Assembly: GCF_003807585.1 (NCBI RefSeq)
Contig: NZ_RMBX01000001.1
Span: 682,001-746,000 of the forward strand
DNA length: 64,000 nt
Source of the DNA: Chitinophaga barathri
Lineage (GTDB): Bacteria > Bacteroidota > Bacteroidia > Chitinophagales > Chitinophagaceae
Direction: 5' to 3'
Shown here: positions 1 to 7,803 of the stretch, in pieces
Position numbering within the stretch: the first letter of the stretch is position 1
How the letters are laid out: every line of letters begins with the position of its first letter
Position numbers and translations under genes: made by a program
Notes under the pieces: generated by a model
What the model was told of the DNA's origin: nothing
What the model saw: only the letters and a program-made list of their open reading frames with translations
Databases searched by the model: none

Positions 1-900
1 ATCCGTAGCTACGAGTACCTGGATGGATTTTTCACGGAAACGTTTCATTACTTTATCCCTTTGCTGCTGGGTAAGGTCACCATGCAGTGCGTCTGCATTG
101 TAACCGTCGCGGATGAGGGATTCTGCGATTTCCTGTGATTCAATCTTGGTACGGGTGAAGATGATGCCGAAGATTTCGGGGTTGAAATCCACGATGCGTT
201 TCAGCGCGGCGTATTTGTCGCGGGGGCGCACCACGTAGTATTCATGCTCGATGTTTACGTTGCCGCTGTTTTTACTGCCTACGGTCAGTTCAAACGGATT
301 TTCCATGTAGTTCTTGGCAATCCGGCGTACTTCGGCGGGCATGGTAGCGGAAAACAGCCAGGTGGTCTTGCTTTCGGGCGTGTTGGACAGGATGCTGTTG
401 ATGTCTTCCTGGAAGCCCATATTCAGCATTTCGTCCGCTTCGTCAAGGATCGCGTAACGAACGTTGTCGAAGTTGATGGCGCCGCGCTCGATGATATCAA
501 GCAGGCGGCCGGGTGTGGCTACCACGATGTGGGCGCCACGTTTCAGCTCGCGCAGCTGCAGGCCGATGGCGGTACCGCCGTATACAGCCACAATGCTCAG
601 GTCGCCGAGATATTTGGAGAAATTCTTGAGATCGTTGGTGATCTGTAAGCAAAGCTCACGGGTAGGGCACAAAATGAGACCCTGGGGCTGGCGGATCTTC
701 AGATCCAGTTGATGGAGCAGGGGAAGGCCAAAAGCGGCGGTCTTGCCGGTACCGGTCTGTGCCAGTCCCACAAAATCCCGGTCGCCCCCCAACAATACGG
801 GGATGGCTTGTTCCTGGATCGGGGTGGGATTCACAAAACCGAGGTCTGTTACTGCTTTCAGCAGGTTTTCCTGCAGTCCTAATGATTCGAATGTTGTCAT
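1..900 (-). CDS. DEAD-box ATP-dependent RNA helicase (3' end beyond window)
   Basis: ATP-driven unwinding of RNA duplexes, in ribosome assembly or RNA turnover. The ATG is at 900 and the frame stays open to the left edge, so about 300 N-terminal residues are present. Seen in order: Q motif (NPTPIQEQAIP), Walker A AQTGTGKT, motif Ia PTREL, DEAD itself (coded at 433-444), SAT (FSATM, near 345) and, at the very edge, motif V IQVLVATD. Both RecA-like domains are therefore represented; the last helicase motif and any basic C-terminal tail are missing from view. Which paralogue (RhlE-like or CsdA-like) cannot be decided without the C-terminus. No partner gene is visible; rimO follows downstream of its start in the same orientation. 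Confidence 0.95.
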   Translation of the reverse strand, partial: MTTFESLGLQENLLKAVTDLGFVNPTPIQEQAIPVLLGGDRDFVGLAQTGTGKTAAFGLPLLHQLDLKIRQPQGLILCPTRELCLQITNDLKNFSKYLGDLSIVAVYGGTAIGLQLRELKRGAHIVVATPGRLLDIIERGAINFDNVRYAILDEADEMLNMGFQEDINSILSNTPESKTTWLFSATMPAEVRRIAKNYMENPFELTVGSKNSGNVNIEHEYYVVRPRDKYAALKRIVDFNPEIFGIIFTRTKIESQEIAESLIRDGYNADALHGDLTQQQRDKVMKRFREKSIQVLVATD

Positions 901-979
901 TTAATTTTTTTCGGTGGCCCGCTTGTTTTTTAACAGGCCGGGTGATCAATACGCCGGTGTCAATCAGTTGTAAACCATT

Positions 980-2287
980 TTAAACCAGCTCTCCTTCCAA
1001 GTCATAGTCGAACGCCTTGGTAATTTTAACCTGTACGAAATCTCCGGGTTTCAACTTCTTGTCCGTGTTAATGATCACTTCATTATCCACCTCTACTGAA
1101 TCGAACTCCGTGCGGCCCAGGTATCGGCCGGATTCTTTTTTATCTACTATTACTTTAAATACTTTTCCTACTTTTTCCTGGTTCTTTTCCAGGGAAATTT
1201 CCTGCTGCGTTTCCATAATATCCTGCGCGCGGCGTTCTTTTTCCTCGGCGGGGATATTGTCTTCCAGGTCATAAGCGGAGGTGTTTTCCTCGTGACTGTA
1301 GGTGAACACTCCTACCCTGTCAAACCTCACTTCTTCCAGGAAACGTTTCACGTCTTCCACATCTTCTTCGGTTTCACCGGGAAAGCCAGCTATCAGCGTG
1401 GTACGGAGGCAGATGCCGGGTACTTTTTCGCGGATGGTCTGCACCAGGTCGAATATCTCTTTACGGGTGATCTGGCGTTTCATGGCTTTCAGCACAGGGT
1501 CCGCAATGTGCTGCAGGGGCATATCCAGGTATTTGCAGATATTATCCCTTTCACGCATTACATCCAGTATCTCCAGCGGGAATTTGGTGGGATAGGCATA
1601 ATGCAGCCTGATCCATTCCAGTCCTTTTACGTCCGCCAGTGCATGCAGCAGCTCTGCCAGGCGGCGCTGTTTGTACAGGTCCAGGCCATAATAGGTCAGT
1701 TCCTGGGCAATCAGCATGATCTCCTTCACACCGCTTTTCACGAGTTTCTCGGCTTCCGCCACCACCTGTTCGATGGGTTTGGAAACGTGCTGGCCGCGCA
1801 TCAGCGGGATGGCGCAAAACGCACAGGTGCGGTTGCAGCCTTCGGATATTTTCAGGTAAGCGTAGTGGGACGGGGTGCTGAGCAAGCGCTCGCCGATCAG
1901 TTCCGCTTTATAATCAGCATCAAACTTTTTGAGGATAAGGGGCAATTCCATGGTGCCAAACCAGGCATCCACACCGGGTATCTCTTTTTCAAGGTCTCCG
2001 CGGTAACGTTCGCTGAGGCAGCCGGTTACAAATACTTTGTCCAGTTTGCCGCGGCTTTTCAACTCCACCTGGTCAAGGATGGTATTGATGGATTCTTCTT
2101 TAGCCTTGTCTATAAACCCGCAGGTGTTCACCACCACAATATTATGGTCACGTTTGGCATTTTCATGCACCACGTCGATATCATTGGCTTTGAGCTGACC
2201 GCTTAAAACCTCGGAATCAACCATATTCTTGGAACAACCCAGCGTTATAATATTAACCTTGTCTTTCTTTAAAGTTCTTGTCTTCAA
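980..2287 (-). CDS. rimO: Ribosomal protein S12 (bS12/uS12) methylthiotransferase RimO
   Basis: Radical-SAM enzyme that adds a methylthio group to the conserved aspartate of ribosomal protein uS12. Domains: N-terminal MTTase (UPF0004) domain with three auxiliary-cluster cysteines (LGCSKN, NTCGF, VTGCLS), radical-SAM core with CNRTCAFC (CxxxCxxC), and a C-terminal TRAM domain. The start is uncertain: there is no ATG before the first conserved block. The frame opens with GTG at 2311, and an in-frame TTG at 2287 gives MKTRTLKKDKVNII, which I prefer because it starts right before the conserved domain (435 aa; 443 from GTG). In many Bacteroidota rimO follows ftsY directly; here a cupin gene lies between them. 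Confidence 0.93.
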   Translation of the reverse strand: MKTRTLKKDKVNIITLGCSKNMVDSEVLSGQLKANDIDVVHENAKRDHNIVVVNTCGFIDKAKEESINTILDQVELKSRGKLDKVFVTGCLSERYRGDLEKEIPGVDAWFGTMELPLILKKFDADYKAELIGERLLSTPSHYAYLKISEGCNRTCAFCAIPLMRGQHVSKPIEQVVAEAEKLVKSGVKEIMLIAQELTYYGLDLYKQRRLAELLHALADVKGLEWIRLHYAYPTKFPLEILDVMRERDNICKYLDMPLQHIADPVLKAMKRQITRKEIFDLVQTIREKVPGICLRTTLIAGFPGETEEDVEDVKRFLEEVRFDRVGVFTYSHEENTSAYDLEDNIPAEEKERRAQDIMETQQEISLEKNQEKVGKVFKVIVDKKESGRYLGRTEFDSVEVDNEVIINTDKKLKPGDFVQVKITKAFDYDLEGELV

Positions 2288-2474
2288 ATAGCAATTTTTA
2301 GAATTTGCCACGAAGACACGCAGACACGCTCGGAAAATACAGCAGGCAAGCTGTTTGAGTGACTATGAGCCTAAGTGGAGGTCTAATGAGAAGTTGCAAA
2401 GGTAATGAAATAATTTGAATTACACAGGTTTACCAATGCGTCGAGGGTTAATTTATTGTTATAACAATGTTTTA

Positions 2475-3359
2475 TCAGGCATGTATCTTTCGCATGGCGC
2501 GTTCCGCGCGTTCGTTGGCCACCCTCCTTTTATAGTGGTACCACCATTCCGGTGCCATTTTGATCAGCAGGTTGTTCATACTGCGCAGGCCGGCGATATG
2601 GTACAGGCCGTTCAGCTTGCCGCCGATGCTCTGGTCCAGGGCGCGGAGGCTCATGGCAAAACCGCCGTCCAGGTACTCCATGTGGTGCCAGTAGCCGCTG
2701 GGCATAAACATGCTGTCCCCATGCTCCAATACAGTGGTGTAGGCTTTGGCGTAACGGAGAGCGGGATACCGCTGCTCATCCAATTGTTCGCTCCAGTTCA
2801 CGAAGCTGGCGGCACTTTCCACCGTCATGGGCATGCGGTAGATAAAGTCCGACTGGCTATTTTCCAGCAGCAGCACGCGTTTGCGGCCGATGAACTGGGT
2901 ATGCAGGATATGGCTCAGGTCGATATCGTAATGCATATGGGCAATGGAGCCGGCTCCGCCCACAAACAGCATCGGGTATTTTTTCAGGAATCCTTTGATG
3001 AGGGAATCCGGCCAGTTGAAGTCTTTGACGAGCTGGGGAGCATGCTGGAAGATATTGAACAGGAATATGCGGAGCTGAACGGGGCCTTCCTGTATCATGT
3101 CCAGGTATTTACCAAAGGTAATATAGTCATCCGCGCCGTTTACCAGGGTTTTGGCGCCCGCGCGCTCATTATTGTAGACGCCAACTGTTTTGTCTCCCAC
3201 CAGGGACTTGAAGTAATCCCAGGTCCATTTTTCAAAAGCAGGCCAGGATTTTGACAATCCGGTAACGATCAATGGTTTACGCCTTTCGTAATAACGTTTT
3301 CTGAATTCTTCTGGTGTAATGTTCTCTACTCGATCTATGGATTGCAATTGCATAAACAT
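2475..3359 (-). CDS. Cupin-like (JmjC/Cupin_8) 2-oxoglutarate/Fe(II) oxygenase-type protein
   Basis: 294 aa. It resembles the cupin_8 / JmjC-like family, whose characterised members hydroxylate proteins or small molecules using Fe(II) and 2-oxoglutarate. The double-stranded beta-helix is marked by HMHYD (H143-x-D145 in HxD form) and a distal histidine in YWHHMEYLD (H225/H226), the expected 2-His-1-carboxylate facial triad. The N-terminus (ITPEEFRKRYYERRKPLIV) is the usual start of this family. The substrate is unknown; its place between ftsY and rimO could suggest a ribosome- or membrane-related target, but that is only inference. Starts at ATG 3359, with a second ATG at 3353. Confidence 0.8.
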   Translation of the reverse strand: MFMQLQSIDRVENITPEEFRKRYYERRKPLIVTGLSKSWPAFEKWTWDYFKSLVGDKTVGVYNNERAGAKTLVNGADDYITFGKYLDMIQEGPVQLRIFLFNIFQHAPQLVKDFNWPDSLIKGFLKKYPMLFVGGAGSIAHMHYDIDLSHILHTQFIGRKRVLLLENSQSDFIYRMPMTVESAASFVNWSEQLDEQRYPALRYAKAYTTVLEHGDSMFMPSGYWHHMEYLDGGFAMSLRALDQSIGGKLNGLYHIAGLRSMNNLLIKMAPEWWYHYKRRVANERAERAMRKIHA

Positions 3360-3524
3360 GAATCGTTAAATGGGTGAAACAATAAACAACAAAAAAGAGA
3401 GAAAAAATGATACCAAATTTAACAAATAGATGAATCCATAGTACAACGTGTATAAAACGTTGATAATTAGGGAAGGGCAAAGGGTATGGATGTCAGGTCT
3501 CCGGATTTAGCATGAGTAGTATTA

Positions 3525-3556
3525 CAAAAAAAGCCGGAAGCAGAACTTCCGGCTTT
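3525..3556 (-). terminator. Intrinsic terminator after ftsY
   Basis: Perfect 9-bp stem (agccggaag 3532-3540 with cttccggct 3546-3554), 5-nt loop. On the minus strand it is followed by a T run (3531-3525). It lies about 20 nt after the ftsY stop, so it separates ftsY from the cupin gene. Confidence 0.85.
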
Positions 3557-3575
3557 AATCATTATTTTCTGACAA

Positions 3576-4538
3576 TCAGCTATTTACACTAAAGAGCGTA
3601 TCAACAAAAGCCTCTTTATCAAACACTTGCAGATCTTCCATTTTCTCCCCTATCCCGATATATTTCACGGGGATCTTGAACTGGTTTGCAATGGCGAGCA
3701 CCACACCGCCTTTGGCGGTGCCGTCCAGTTTGGTAATAGCGAGGGAGGTCACTTCCGTAGCCGCGGTAAATTGACGGGCCTGCTCAAGTGCATTCTGGCC
3801 GGTAGAGCCGTCCAGCACCAGCAGCACTTCGTGCGGGGCATCGAGTATTACCTTGTTCATCACGCGTTTGATCTTGCTGAGCTCGTCCATGAGGTGGAGT
3901 TTGTTGTGCAGGCGGCCGGCGGTATCGATGATAATCACGTCCACATTGCGGGCAGCACCGCTCTGTACGGTATCGAAGGCCACAGCGGCGGGATCGGAGC
4001 CCATCTGTTGTTTTACGATCGGCACGTCCACCCTTTCGCTCCAGATGGTGAGCTGATCCACGGCGGCGGCGCGGAAAGTATCAGCAGCGCCCAGGAGCAC
4101 GGATTTACCGGCTTTTTTGAAGTTATAGGCCAGCTTACCAATGGTGGTGGTTTTACCTACTCCATTCACGCCTACTACCATGATCACATACGGCTTTTTG
4201 CCTTCGGGCACATCGAAATCACGGAAACCGCTGTCTGGCGCATCCACGAGAATTGCCGAAACTTCTTCTTGCAGTATACGATTGAGTTCGCTGGTATTCA
4301 GGTATTTATCTTTAGCGACGCGTGCCTCTATCTGGCTGATGATACGAACGGTGGTATCCACCCCTACATCCGCTGCCACGAGGGCTTCTTCGAGATTATC
4401 GAGTACTTCTGCGTCAACTGTGGATTTGCCGGCAATGGCGCGGCCTATTTTGGAGAGGAAACTTTCTTTTGTTTTCTGCAGGCCCTGGTCCAGACTTTCC
4501 TTCTTTTCGCGGGAAAAGAGTTTATCAAAAAAACCCAT
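3576..4538 (-). CDS. ftsY: Signal recognition particle receptor FtsY
   Basis: SRP receptor GTPase. It docks SRP-bound ribosomes at the membrane so that membrane proteins are inserted during translation. The 320 residues cover the N domain (four-helix bundle, about 1-95) and the G domain: GVNGVGKTTTIGKLA (G1/P-loop), DTFRAAA (insertion-box side), DTAGR (G3) and TKLDGTAKGG (G4 and closing loop). The long acidic A domain of the E. coli protein is absent, as is usual in Bacteroidota; the N-terminus is a short basic/amphipathic stretch (MGFFDKLFSREKKES). It ends with its own terminator at 3525-3556. The upstream neighbour on the other strand is the DUF6934-like pair. Confidence 0.97.
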   Translation of the reverse strand: MGFFDKLFSREKKESLDQGLQKTKESFLSKIGRAIAGKSTVDAEVLDNLEEALVAADVGVDTTVRIISQIEARVAKDKYLNTSELNRILQEEVSAILVDAPDSGFRDFDVPEGKKPYVIMVVGVNGVGKTTTIGKLAYNFKKAGKSVLLGAADTFRAAAVDQLTIWSERVDVPIVKQQMGSDPAAVAFDTVQSGAARNVDVIIIDTAGRLHNKLHLMDELSKIKRVMNKVILDAPHEVLLVLDGSTGQNALEQARQFTAATEVTSLAITKLDGTAKGGVVLAIANQFKIPVKYIGIGEKMEDLQVFDKEAFVDTLFSVNS

Positions 4539-4700
4539 AACAAATCGATCTTAATAAATAATGTAGGCGAAAATACAGAATGTAGCGGAGAAAGGCGGCA
4601 AATGTTGCACGAGACGGATAAAGTTCGAAAAACGGAGAAAGTGTTAGTGAGGGGCGAGAAAGTATTGGGGTAAAAAATGGGGAGCCATTGTAGTGGGGCG

Positions 4701-4708
4701 TAAATTTG
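4701..4708 (+). promoter_or_regulatory. Candidate Bacteroidota -7 element
   Basis: TAAATTTG matches the Bacteroidota -7 consensus TAnnTTTG exactly and lies 33 nt before the ATG at 4741. No convincing -33 TTG is seen at the usual 19-21 nt spacing, so this is a weak call. Confidence 0.35.
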
Positions 4709-4740
4709 GGAAGTTTGTTAACCTAATAATGGGATGAAAG

Positions 4741-5202
4741 ATGCCATTTGAAAAATATGAGTTTGTTCCCAACGGGGATTATACGGAATTTACGTTTTTG
4801 AGCCAGGGGCCGAGAGGAAGGATCAGGAAGCTGGTAAGTTATTCGAAATTAAATGAGCGGATGAACGGGGAGACACTGTATAACCTCAGCTTTGGGGACA
4901 TACACGATGCCTGGGTCCGGGATGAAGATATGTACAGGATCAGGTCGAATAACAATGACCGTGACAAAGTATTGGCAACGGTAGCCTTTACGGCATTGGA
5001 GTTTGCCGTCAGGCACCCCGATTGCAAGATATTTGTCCGGGGCAGCACCCCAGCCAGGACGCGGCTTTACCAGATGGGGATTAATGCCAATTGGGGTTAT
5101 ATCAGCGAGTTATTTTTACTGAAAGGATACCGCAGGGGGCAATTTGAAGCGTTCAGGCCAGGAGTAAACTATGAATTTTTTACCGCGCAAAGACGAACCT
5201 GA
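4741..5202 (+). CDS. DUF6934-like protein of unknown function
   Basis: 153 aa, soluble, no signal peptide or membrane segment. The layout (GDYTEFTFLSQGPRGRIRKLV near the N-terminus, then YNLSFGDI, then VLATVAFTALEFA, then GSTPARTRLYQMGI and VNYEFF) matches my memory of a Bacteroidota-specific family catalogued as DUF6934; the family name is recalled, not searched. The phrase RGSTPARTRLYQMGI looks like a conserved active or binding loop. It is followed after 18 nt by a small acidic/basic gene on the same strand, forming a two-gene unit opposite in direction to its housekeeping neighbours. The function is unknown; a toxin-antitoxin-like or regulatory pair is possible. Confidence 0.75.
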   Translation: MPFEKYEFVPNGDYTEFTFLSQGPRGRIRKLVSYSKLNERMNGETLYNLSFGDIHDAWVRDEDMYRIRSNNNDRDKVLATVAFTALEFAVRHPDCKIFVRGSTPARTRLYQMGINANWGYISELFLLKGYRRGQFEAFRPGVNYEFFTAQRRT

Positions 5203-5220
5203 GATCAAAAATAAATTTAT

Positions 5221-5454
5221 ATGAATCAAGATCAATCCATTACAAAAGAGAACACCCGCAAAAGGGCCTTACCCGCATATCTGAAGCCACAAAAAGTAGA
5301 CGGGCCTCCGCTCACGCTGGAAGGGTTACTGGAAATGCAGCGGCAGGCGATAGACTGGGAGCAGATGGATCTCCTTCTTACCAGTTGGGCGAAAAAAGAT
5401 AATCCAGGGCGGATGGATAATGGCGCTGGAAGAGAGGCAAATACCGTAGATTAA
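5221..5454 (+). CDS. Small hypothetical protein, partner of the DUF6934-like gene
   Basis: 77 aa, strongly charged and hydrophilic (starts MNQDQSITKENTRKRALPAYL), no recognised domain. It begins 18 nt after the DUF6934-like stop and is almost certainly co-transcribed with it. The middle (LTLEGLLEMQRQAIDWEQMDLLL) is predicted to form one helix, typical of a small partner or antidote protein. It ends upstream of a strong hairpin (5533-5565). The reading frame is plausible by composition and context, but no homologue was recognised. Confidence 0.6.
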   Translation: MNQDQSITKENTRKRALPAYLKPQKVDGPPLTLEGLLEMQRQAIDWEQMDLLLTSWAKKDNPGRMDNGAGREANTVD

Positions 5455-5532
5455 AGAAGGGTAATAATGAAGGAAGATGTTGAAGGACAAGAAGAGGAAT
5501 GCCCCGGATTTGCCTATTAAGCAAACAGCGGA

Positions 5533-5565
5533 GAAGCCGGATGAGTAAATAACCCATCCGGCTTC
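5533..5565 (+). terminator. Intrinsic terminator after the 4741-5454 gene pair
   Basis: Perfect 11-bp stem (gaagccggatg 5533-5543 with catccggcttc 5555-5565) and an 11-nt loop. The tail is only weakly T-rich (ttcaaaa), but position and strength fit a terminator for the plus-strand pair. Confidence 0.6.
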
Positions 5566-5575
5566 TTCAAAACAC

Positions 5576-5606
5576 AAAAAGCCGTCCATCAGGACAGCTT
5601 TTTTGC
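5576..5606 (-). terminator. Terminator of the rpmB-rpmG-DUF4295 operon
   Basis: Hairpin aaaaagc-gtcc-atca-ggac-gcttttt with one internal mismatch. It is flanked by A and T runs on both sides, so it can work in either direction. It lies 20-50 nt beyond the DUF4295 stop on the minus strand. Confidence 0.75.
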
Positions 5607-5627
5607 AGTATGATTAGTAAAGCCGAA

Positions 5628-5801
5628 TTACTTCTGGTTAATGTAGTCCTGTACTTTATCCTTGTGCACAATCGCTTCTTTGAAGGTATATGCACCGGAT
5701 TTCGGAGAACGAACCGCCCTGATCACTTTAGTCCACACTTTCGCATCTGCTGCGGCCTTCGTGTCCTTTACTTTCGCGTTTTTAGAAGCCTGTTTTGCCA
5801 T
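5628..5801 (-). CDS. DUF4295 small protein, probable Bacteroidota ribosomal protein
   Basis: 57 aa, lysine-rich, start MAKQASKNAKVKDTKAAADA, end KVQDYINQK. It is the third gene of the rpmB-rpmG string, the place where the DUF4295 family occurs across Bacteroidota. A novel large-subunit protein, bL38, was described in the Flavobacterium johnsoniae ribosome; from memory it is this family, but that identity is not checked here. The strongly basic composition and the MAK start typical of ribosomal proteins support a ribosomal role. It is short enough for gene finders with a 60-residue cutoff to miss. Transcription ends at the hairpin at 5576-5606. Confidence 0.9.
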   Translation of the reverse strand: MAKQASKNAKVKDTKAAADAKVWTKVIRAVRSPKSGAYTFKEAIVHKDKVQDYINQK

Positions 5802-5896
5802 TTTGTATAAAAGTTAAGCGTTAATTGTAAGTCAATCGTGCAAGGAGCTAATCGTAAGAACCTTAAACGATTAACTGCTAACAATTAAAGTTGACC

Positions 5897-6079
5897 TTAT
5901 TTGATTTCTTTGTGTACAGTCACCTTCCTCAGGATAGGGTTGTACTTTTTCAGCTCCAGACGCTCCGGAGTGTTCTTCTTGTTCTTGTTGGAGATGTAGC
6001 GGGAAGTTCCGGGCATACCTGAGTTTTTATGCTCTGTACACTCCAGGATTACCTGCACCCTGTTACCTTTCTTTGCCAT
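5897..6079 (-). CDS. rpmG: 50S ribosomal protein bL33
   Basis: 60 aa, large-subunit protein. The sequence ([18 protein letters not shown]..., then [24 protein letters not shown]) is a clear bL33. Zinc-ribbon versions carry two CxxC pairs; this one has a single cysteine, so it is the zinc-free (C-minus) type. It lies 32 nt after rpmB and 95 nt before the DUF4295 gene. Confidence 0.97.
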   Translation of the reverse strand: MAKKGNRVQVILECTEHKNSGMPGTSRYISNKNKKNTPERLELKKYNPILRKVTVHKEIK

Positions 6080-6111
6080 TTTGTATTCTGATTAAGTTGA
6101 TCCTTAATGAA

Positions 6112-6351
6112 TTAGATGTCTTTGTTACCTTCCGCACGCAGTTCTTTCACTACGGCATACAGGCCACGTTTGTTAATGGTTCTGAGACCATCGGCAGACA
6201 CTTTCAAAGTGATCCAACGATCTTCTTCCGCCAAAAAGAAACGCTTTGTCTGCAGATTGGGCAGAAACCTTCTCTTTGTCTTAATGTTCGAGAAAGATAC
6301 ATGATGACCTGTAATCGGTTTTTTCCCTGTCACCTGACATACTCTAGCCAT
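6112..6351 (-). CDS. rpmB: 50S ribosomal protein bL28
   Basis: 79 aa, large-subunit protein. It starts [20 protein letters not shown] and contains the family block [14 protein letters not shown] and the late segment [13 protein letters not shown]. First gene of the rpmB-rpmG-DUF4295 operon. Like bL33 it lacks a complete zinc site (one cysteine only), so neither protein should depend on zinc supply. Confidence 0.97.
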   Translation of the reverse strand: MARVCQVTGKKPITGHHVSFSNIKTKRRFLPNLQTKRFFLAEEDRWITLKVSADGLRTINKRGLYAVVKELRAEGNKDI

Positions 6352-6467
6352 GATTCTAAAAAATTTTGGACTGCAAAAGTCGCATTATTTTATGTAAATA
6401 TCAAATTATGCGAAGTCTTTTTATTCACATAATTATTCGGTGTATATTTTATTGGACAGTTTTGACG

Positions 6468-7055
6468 TCACAGCAATACCCCCAAACTCCGCACAACAGC
6501 CCCCAGCCTCACTCCGTCCAAAATACGCTGCTGCTCCGTACCATGCTTCAGCAATGCATCCTCATGGGAGGTCACACACATCTCGCAACCGTTCAGCGCC
6601 GAAATCACCAGGCTCACCAGTTCAAAAAACTCCTTCCCCACCACCGGGTTTGCCATAATGCTCATCCGGATGCCGGCAGGCGCCGAGGTATAAAACTCCT
6701 TTCCCACGAAGTGGCGGAAACGGTAAAACACGTTGTTTGCGTTCATCAGGGAGGTGCAGCTCACCACCTCGGCCACTTCCTTGTCCGTAGCACCGGCCGC
6801 CAGGGCCAGCTGCTCAAAACCAGCCTGGAGGGTGGGCAGCTTCTCGTTCACCGCCACGGCCAGGCCCAGCAGGTAAGCGTCTTTTTTAGGCAGCGTAGCC
6901 GCTTCCAGCGCATTGGTGATATTGATCTTGAGGTCTTTCAGGTAACGCGCATCCACGGCCGCCAATGCAGCCAGCTTAGCGGGCACTTCCGCAGTGGGAA
7001 GGCCCACCACCTGCAATATCTGTTGCGCAGTATCCTGCGTATTAGTAGCAAACAT
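6468..7055 (-). CDS. AhpD-like / carboxymuconolactone decarboxylase-family alkylhydroperoxidase
   Basis: 195 aa, all-helical CMD-fold protein. The redox motif NGCEMCVTSHE gives C157-x2-C160-x3-H164, the AhpD active-site pattern, so it probably reduces peroxides or recycles the peroxiredoxin by dithiol exchange. It is the second gene after the 2-Cys peroxiredoxin (67 nt gap), the classic ahpC-ahpD arrangement. A hairpin with a T run lies between the two genes (7076-7105), so expression is probably lower than that of the peroxiredoxin. The C-terminus ends just before the rpmB operon promoter region. Confidence 0.88.
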   Translation of the reverse strand: MFATNTQDTAQQILQVVGLPTAEVPAKLAALAAVDARYLKDLKINITNALEAATLPKKDAYLLGLAVAVNEKLPTLQAGFEQLALAAGATDKEVAEVVSCTSLMNANNVFYRFRHFVGKEFYTSAPAGIRMSIMANPVVGKEFFELVSLVISALNGCEMCVTSHEDALLKHGTEQQRILDGVRLGAVVRSLGVLL

Positions 7056-7075
7056 ATTAGAATTTGTTTCGGATT

Positions 7076-7105
7076 AAAAAATACCGGGCAGTTTCCTGCC
7101 CGGTA
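7076..7105 (-). terminator. Intercistronic terminator between peroxiredoxin and AhpD-like genes
   Basis: Perfect 9-bp stem (taccgggca 7082-7090 with tgcccggta 7097-7105), 6-nt loop. On the minus strand a six-T run follows at 7081-7076. It sits between two genes that belong together and probably works as a partial terminator setting a high Prx to AhpD ratio. Confidence 0.75.
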
Positions 7106-7122
7106 AAAATGACTGACGTCGA

Positions 7123-7677
7123 TTAAGCATTGATAGTAGCTTCGCCTTTCTGCCAGTTGCAGGGGCACAGCTCATCTGTTTGCAGGGCGTCCATCACGCG
7201 GATCACTTCTTTCACGTTACGGCCTACAGAGAGGTCATAAACGGAAGTCCAGCGTACGATACCCTGGGGGTCTACCACGAAGGTAGCGCGGTAAGCGATC
7301 TTTTCATTTTCCTCCAGGATGCCCAGCTCGTCCGCGAGGGATTTAGAAGTATCCGCCAGCATGGGGAACTGCAGGCCACGCAGGTCGTCGTGATCTTTTC
7401 TCCAGGCGAGGTGGACAAACTCAGTGTCTGTGGAAGCACCGATCAGGATAGCGTCGCGGTCGGCGAAGTCCTGGTAGTGTTTATTGAATTCAGCGATTTC
7501 GGTAGGGCATACAAACGTAAAGTCTTTGGGCCACCAGAACATCACCATCCATTTGCCTGAAGCCTTGATCTCTTCGGAAGAGATGTCGTAAAATTCTTTC
7601 CCTTTTTCGATGGAAACAACTGCCTTTTTTGCGAACTCAGGGAATTGTGCCCCTACTGATAAAACTGCATTTTTCAT
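7123..7677 (-). CDS. Typical 2-Cys peroxiredoxin (AhpC/TSA family)
   Basis: 184 aa thiol peroxidase reducing hydrogen peroxide and organic peroxides. The peroxidatic cysteine is C57 in FTFVCPTE. The C-terminal ELCPCNWQKGE carries two cysteines (C171, C173), one of which is the resolving Cys; this CPCNW ending is typical of the AhpC form paired with AhpD. A Bacteroidota-type promoter candidate lies about 55-85 nt upstream. I use no gene symbol because AhpC and AhpE-type names are mixed for this group. Confidence 0.93.
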   Translation of the reverse strand: MKNAVLSVGAQFPEFAKKAVVSIEKGKEFYDISSEEIKASGKWMVMFWWPKDFTFVCPTEIAEFNKHYQDFADRDAILIGASTDTEFVHLAWRKDHDDLRGLQFPMLADTSKSLADELGILEENEKIAYRATFVVDPQGIVRWTSVYDLSVGRNVKEVIRVMDALQTDELCPCNWQKGEATINA

Positions 7678-7730
7678 GATACTATCTCGGATTTATTGAT
7701 TTTATGCTACGCTATTTCGTAAAGCCGCCG

Positions 7731-7762
7731 CAAAGTTCACCTTCAAAAAGGGTAAAATCAAA
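7731..7762 (-). promoter_or_regulatory. Candidate promoter of the peroxiredoxin operon
   Basis: On the minus strand, TTTG (complement of 7759-7762), 20 nt spacer, then GAACTTTG (complement of 7731-7738), one mismatch to TAnnTTTG. This matches the Bacteroidota -33/-7 layout and would give an mRNA leader of about 45 nt. No clear OxyR or PerR box was identified. Confidence 0.45.
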
Positions 7763-7803
7763 TAGATTTACTAACATATAATATCGATTTAATCTATAGT
7801 ATT

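Noticed and set aside
1292..2206. 304-codon plus-strand ORF opposite rimO
   Set aside because: Antisense shadow of a gene with full radical-SAM motifs.
3277..3480. 67-codon minus-strand ORF at the start of the cupin gene
   Set aside because: Its end overlaps the cupin start in another frame, and the composition is that of AT-rich intergenic DNA.
5477..5548. 23-codon plus-strand ORF after the DUF6934-like pair
   Set aside because: It overlaps the terminator hairpin and has no supporting feature.
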